From the NCBI GenBank assembly GCA_026770585.1, contig MU646306.1, positions 1,625,182 through 1,640,999 of the forward strand: 15,818 nucleotides of DNA, read 5' to 3'. The notes under the pieces are model-generated. The model did no database searches and was not told the origin of the DNA. It saw only the letters and a list, made by a program, of their open reading frames with translations. Made by a program: the position numbers and the translations under genes. This DNA is from Baffinella frigidus. Lineage: Eukaryota > Cryptophyceae > Cryptomonadales > Baffinellaceae. The stretch's first letter is position 1. Each line of letters opens with the position of its first letter. Below are positions 12,501-15,500 of the stretch, piece by piece.

Positions 12501-15500
12501 AACTCGCGCACTCGTTCTGCCACACGGTGGAGTAAACCACAAGTCAACATGCCCGGACGCAATTAACTTTGAGGCTTCGCTGCTGCAACGTTAGTCACGT
12601 TACCCCCAGATATCTGGGGGTTGAACCGCGCGCACTCCACATGCCAATGGAAAACTTTCAGGTTTGGAATCAAACTTCCACGCCAGATTCCTCGTGAGGG
12701 TTAGGCTCTTTCCAAGCGCACGTTTGGGCAGTGAACTCAACAATTTCGCATTTTTCCTTTCGGGGAATTGACTGTTGGCGACCCCTTTGAAGAATCTGGC
12801 GTGGTCCACCTAAAAGGGATTTCAACCCAAGCCCCCCTTACACCCACAGCAGGTGACTGATCCGGACAGGTCTGGCATCTAGGGCGGCAGGATACCAAAA
12901 ACATCTTTTTGATTTGCCATGAGAAGCTTCAAGAGGGGCCCCTCTGGGGATTGGTCTGAAAAACCCAGGAGTTTGTGATTTGATGGGTATCCATCATTTT
13001 CAAAGGAAGTCAAAGGTACTGGGAGGATTACATGGATACCTCACTCATAAAAAAACGCACCCCCATAGGAAGCTACGGTAGTCCCATGCTTAGGGCCCTA
13101 TGGTGGCCCTAGGGGGGGGGGGCAGGTTTTTATGAGCGAGGTAGCTCTGTACTATGTGTGTGTCCTTGTTGACCACCAACCCCTGTAGATATGATTGCGA
13201 TTTCATCTCGGACCATACCAGAATCTGCCCTGATGAACAGGCGTAAGATAGCATCATTGGATTCCTGAAATAGCGTATACACCCTTACCTTCCGCGTGAG
13301 GAGCCTAAGATAGCGGGACAGATTCTGTCTTGGTCCGAAATTAGATTTGATGGGCACCCACTAAAAACATTTGGATTTTTTCGGTATCCAATCAACAATG
13401 TTGGGTTTACTTTACACAAGTCCGACCGCTCAGCGGACGGAAACGTGATCATTTGATGACTGGGCAATAATTCAGTGTTTTCTGGGCAATAATTCAGTGA
13501 TTGACTTATGAATATGTTCGCATGGTTAGCCTCGTGTGGTTGATGGGCATCCACTAAAAATATTTGGTCTTTTTTGGTATCCAATAAATAATGATGGGTA
13601 TCCAATACACACAGGAGCTGGGAGGAGTACAGGGACACCTCGCTCATAAGAAACCGCCTTCCCCTAGGAATCTACGGTAGGCCCATATCTAGGGCCCTAT
13701 GGCAGCCCTAGGGGGAGGGTGCAGTTTCTTATGAGCGAGGGTAGCCGTGCACCTGTTGAACGAAATCCTCATCGAGAAGCCTGAAACGGAGTTTTTCGTT
13801 GGAAGCAGAGCGAGTGTCGATCGAGAAGGGGAACGTCTCGTTCCACACGGGCGAGAGCGTCGCGTTCTCCGTCTTCGTCGAGCACTCCTGTCATTTATCG
13901 GGCACTCATCCAATCGCGAAATCCAGGGCATGCAACGGGCAGGAATCAAATCGCGAAATCCAGGGTGTTACAGAGCGGATTCTAAATAGCGAAATCCAGG
14001 GTGTTACAGAGCGGAGTCCAGCACTCCAGCGTGCTGTGAAAGCTGTTGTTCGCACAGAGCGTTGCATGCTGCCTGCCCTGCCTTTTCGTTCGCTACAAAG
14101 TTAATACGGCAACGGCCTGAAAATGGGGTAGTCAGGCCTACGGGATTGCCTGGGACCTCCTACCGTAGGCCGTGACTTTTTGGTCCTAGAATCCCTCGGC
14201 CTACGGTAGGAGGTCCTAGGCAATGCCGTATGCCCAACTACCCCATTTTCAGGCCGTTAGCCTATGAAAGTAACTGCAATGGAGGCATCTAATCCCACCG
14301 CACAAGTCCAGAGACTCTCCTCACGAGCGGGCGTGCGGAGCGCCCCGCTGGGTTTGGGCGACGCGGGTGGTAGGGGCAGCACCTGTGACTCGCCCGTCTC
14401 TCCTACGATCGATATCGCCACCTGCATCGTGCACTCCTTCAGATGCCGCTGACCCATCCTCACCCTGGCGCATCTGCACCCTCAACGGGGGGGGGGGTCT
14501 GTCTCTAGCATCCTGAAGGGGGGGGGGAGTCTTTCTCTACCTCAGTCGGGTTGGCAGATTATTGTTGAGTCGATGGTCAAGGGGTGTGGAACTAACACGT
14601 CAACTTTGTGGCAACAGCCCGACCTCACCAAATTAATAGTGACGCAACCTATAATTAGTTTTGTAAAGCAACTCGGTCTGGTACAAATTGTAAAACAAGG
14701 TCCATTTAAAACTAAAAAGTGCTCCAATTCCTTTTTAAACGAGGTCTTGTTTTATAATTTGTTCCAGGAACGAGTTACTTTACAAAACTAATCATATGTT
14801 GCGTTCTTATGAAAAATGAGACCAAGTCGGCTGAGAAAAAGCTAAAAGGGGCGTTTCCATGCCAAGGTGAGAGGCTGGTGCAAGCGGGATCGATCGTGGG
14901 GTCAAAAACGCCGCGGATAAGACACCTCGGAGATTCGCTATTCGCGGACGAGACTCCGTGCTAAGCCGACCGTGACTCGCCACACAACACATTTAGCTGT
15001 TGTGGTAAGACGTTTTATAAAGATGTTGTGGTAAGACGTTTTTTAAGGACAGGGCTGGAACCTTGGGGTCTGAGACGCCGCGGGGATCGGAGATGCTTCT
15101 TTCGCGGACAAGACCACGTGCCGAGACGACTGTGACCAGCAACTTGTCCTTGAAAAGCGGGATGTCTTTCGTCGAGCCCTGCACCATTTTTATAAGGTAA
15201 AAAAGACAGCCGCTTGGAACCAATATTGGTCGGGCTCACCACATCAGAGAACCCGACTAGCCTGATACAGAGACAGAGCTTTGCACAAGACCCTCATCAG
15301 TCTATGTGGTGTCACCAATTTGGTAAGCTCAGGCTCTTCTCCACTTTAAAGTTGACACACACCCAGCATGCCAAGTTAAGAAAACTCGGGTTGGCAATTC
15401 AGAATAGTCAACCCTCCTGAGACCGACACATACCGCGCCAGAGTTCTGGAAGGGGTTGTCAAAAGTCAATTCCTTCTCAAGACAGTGGTTTTCCAAAGTC

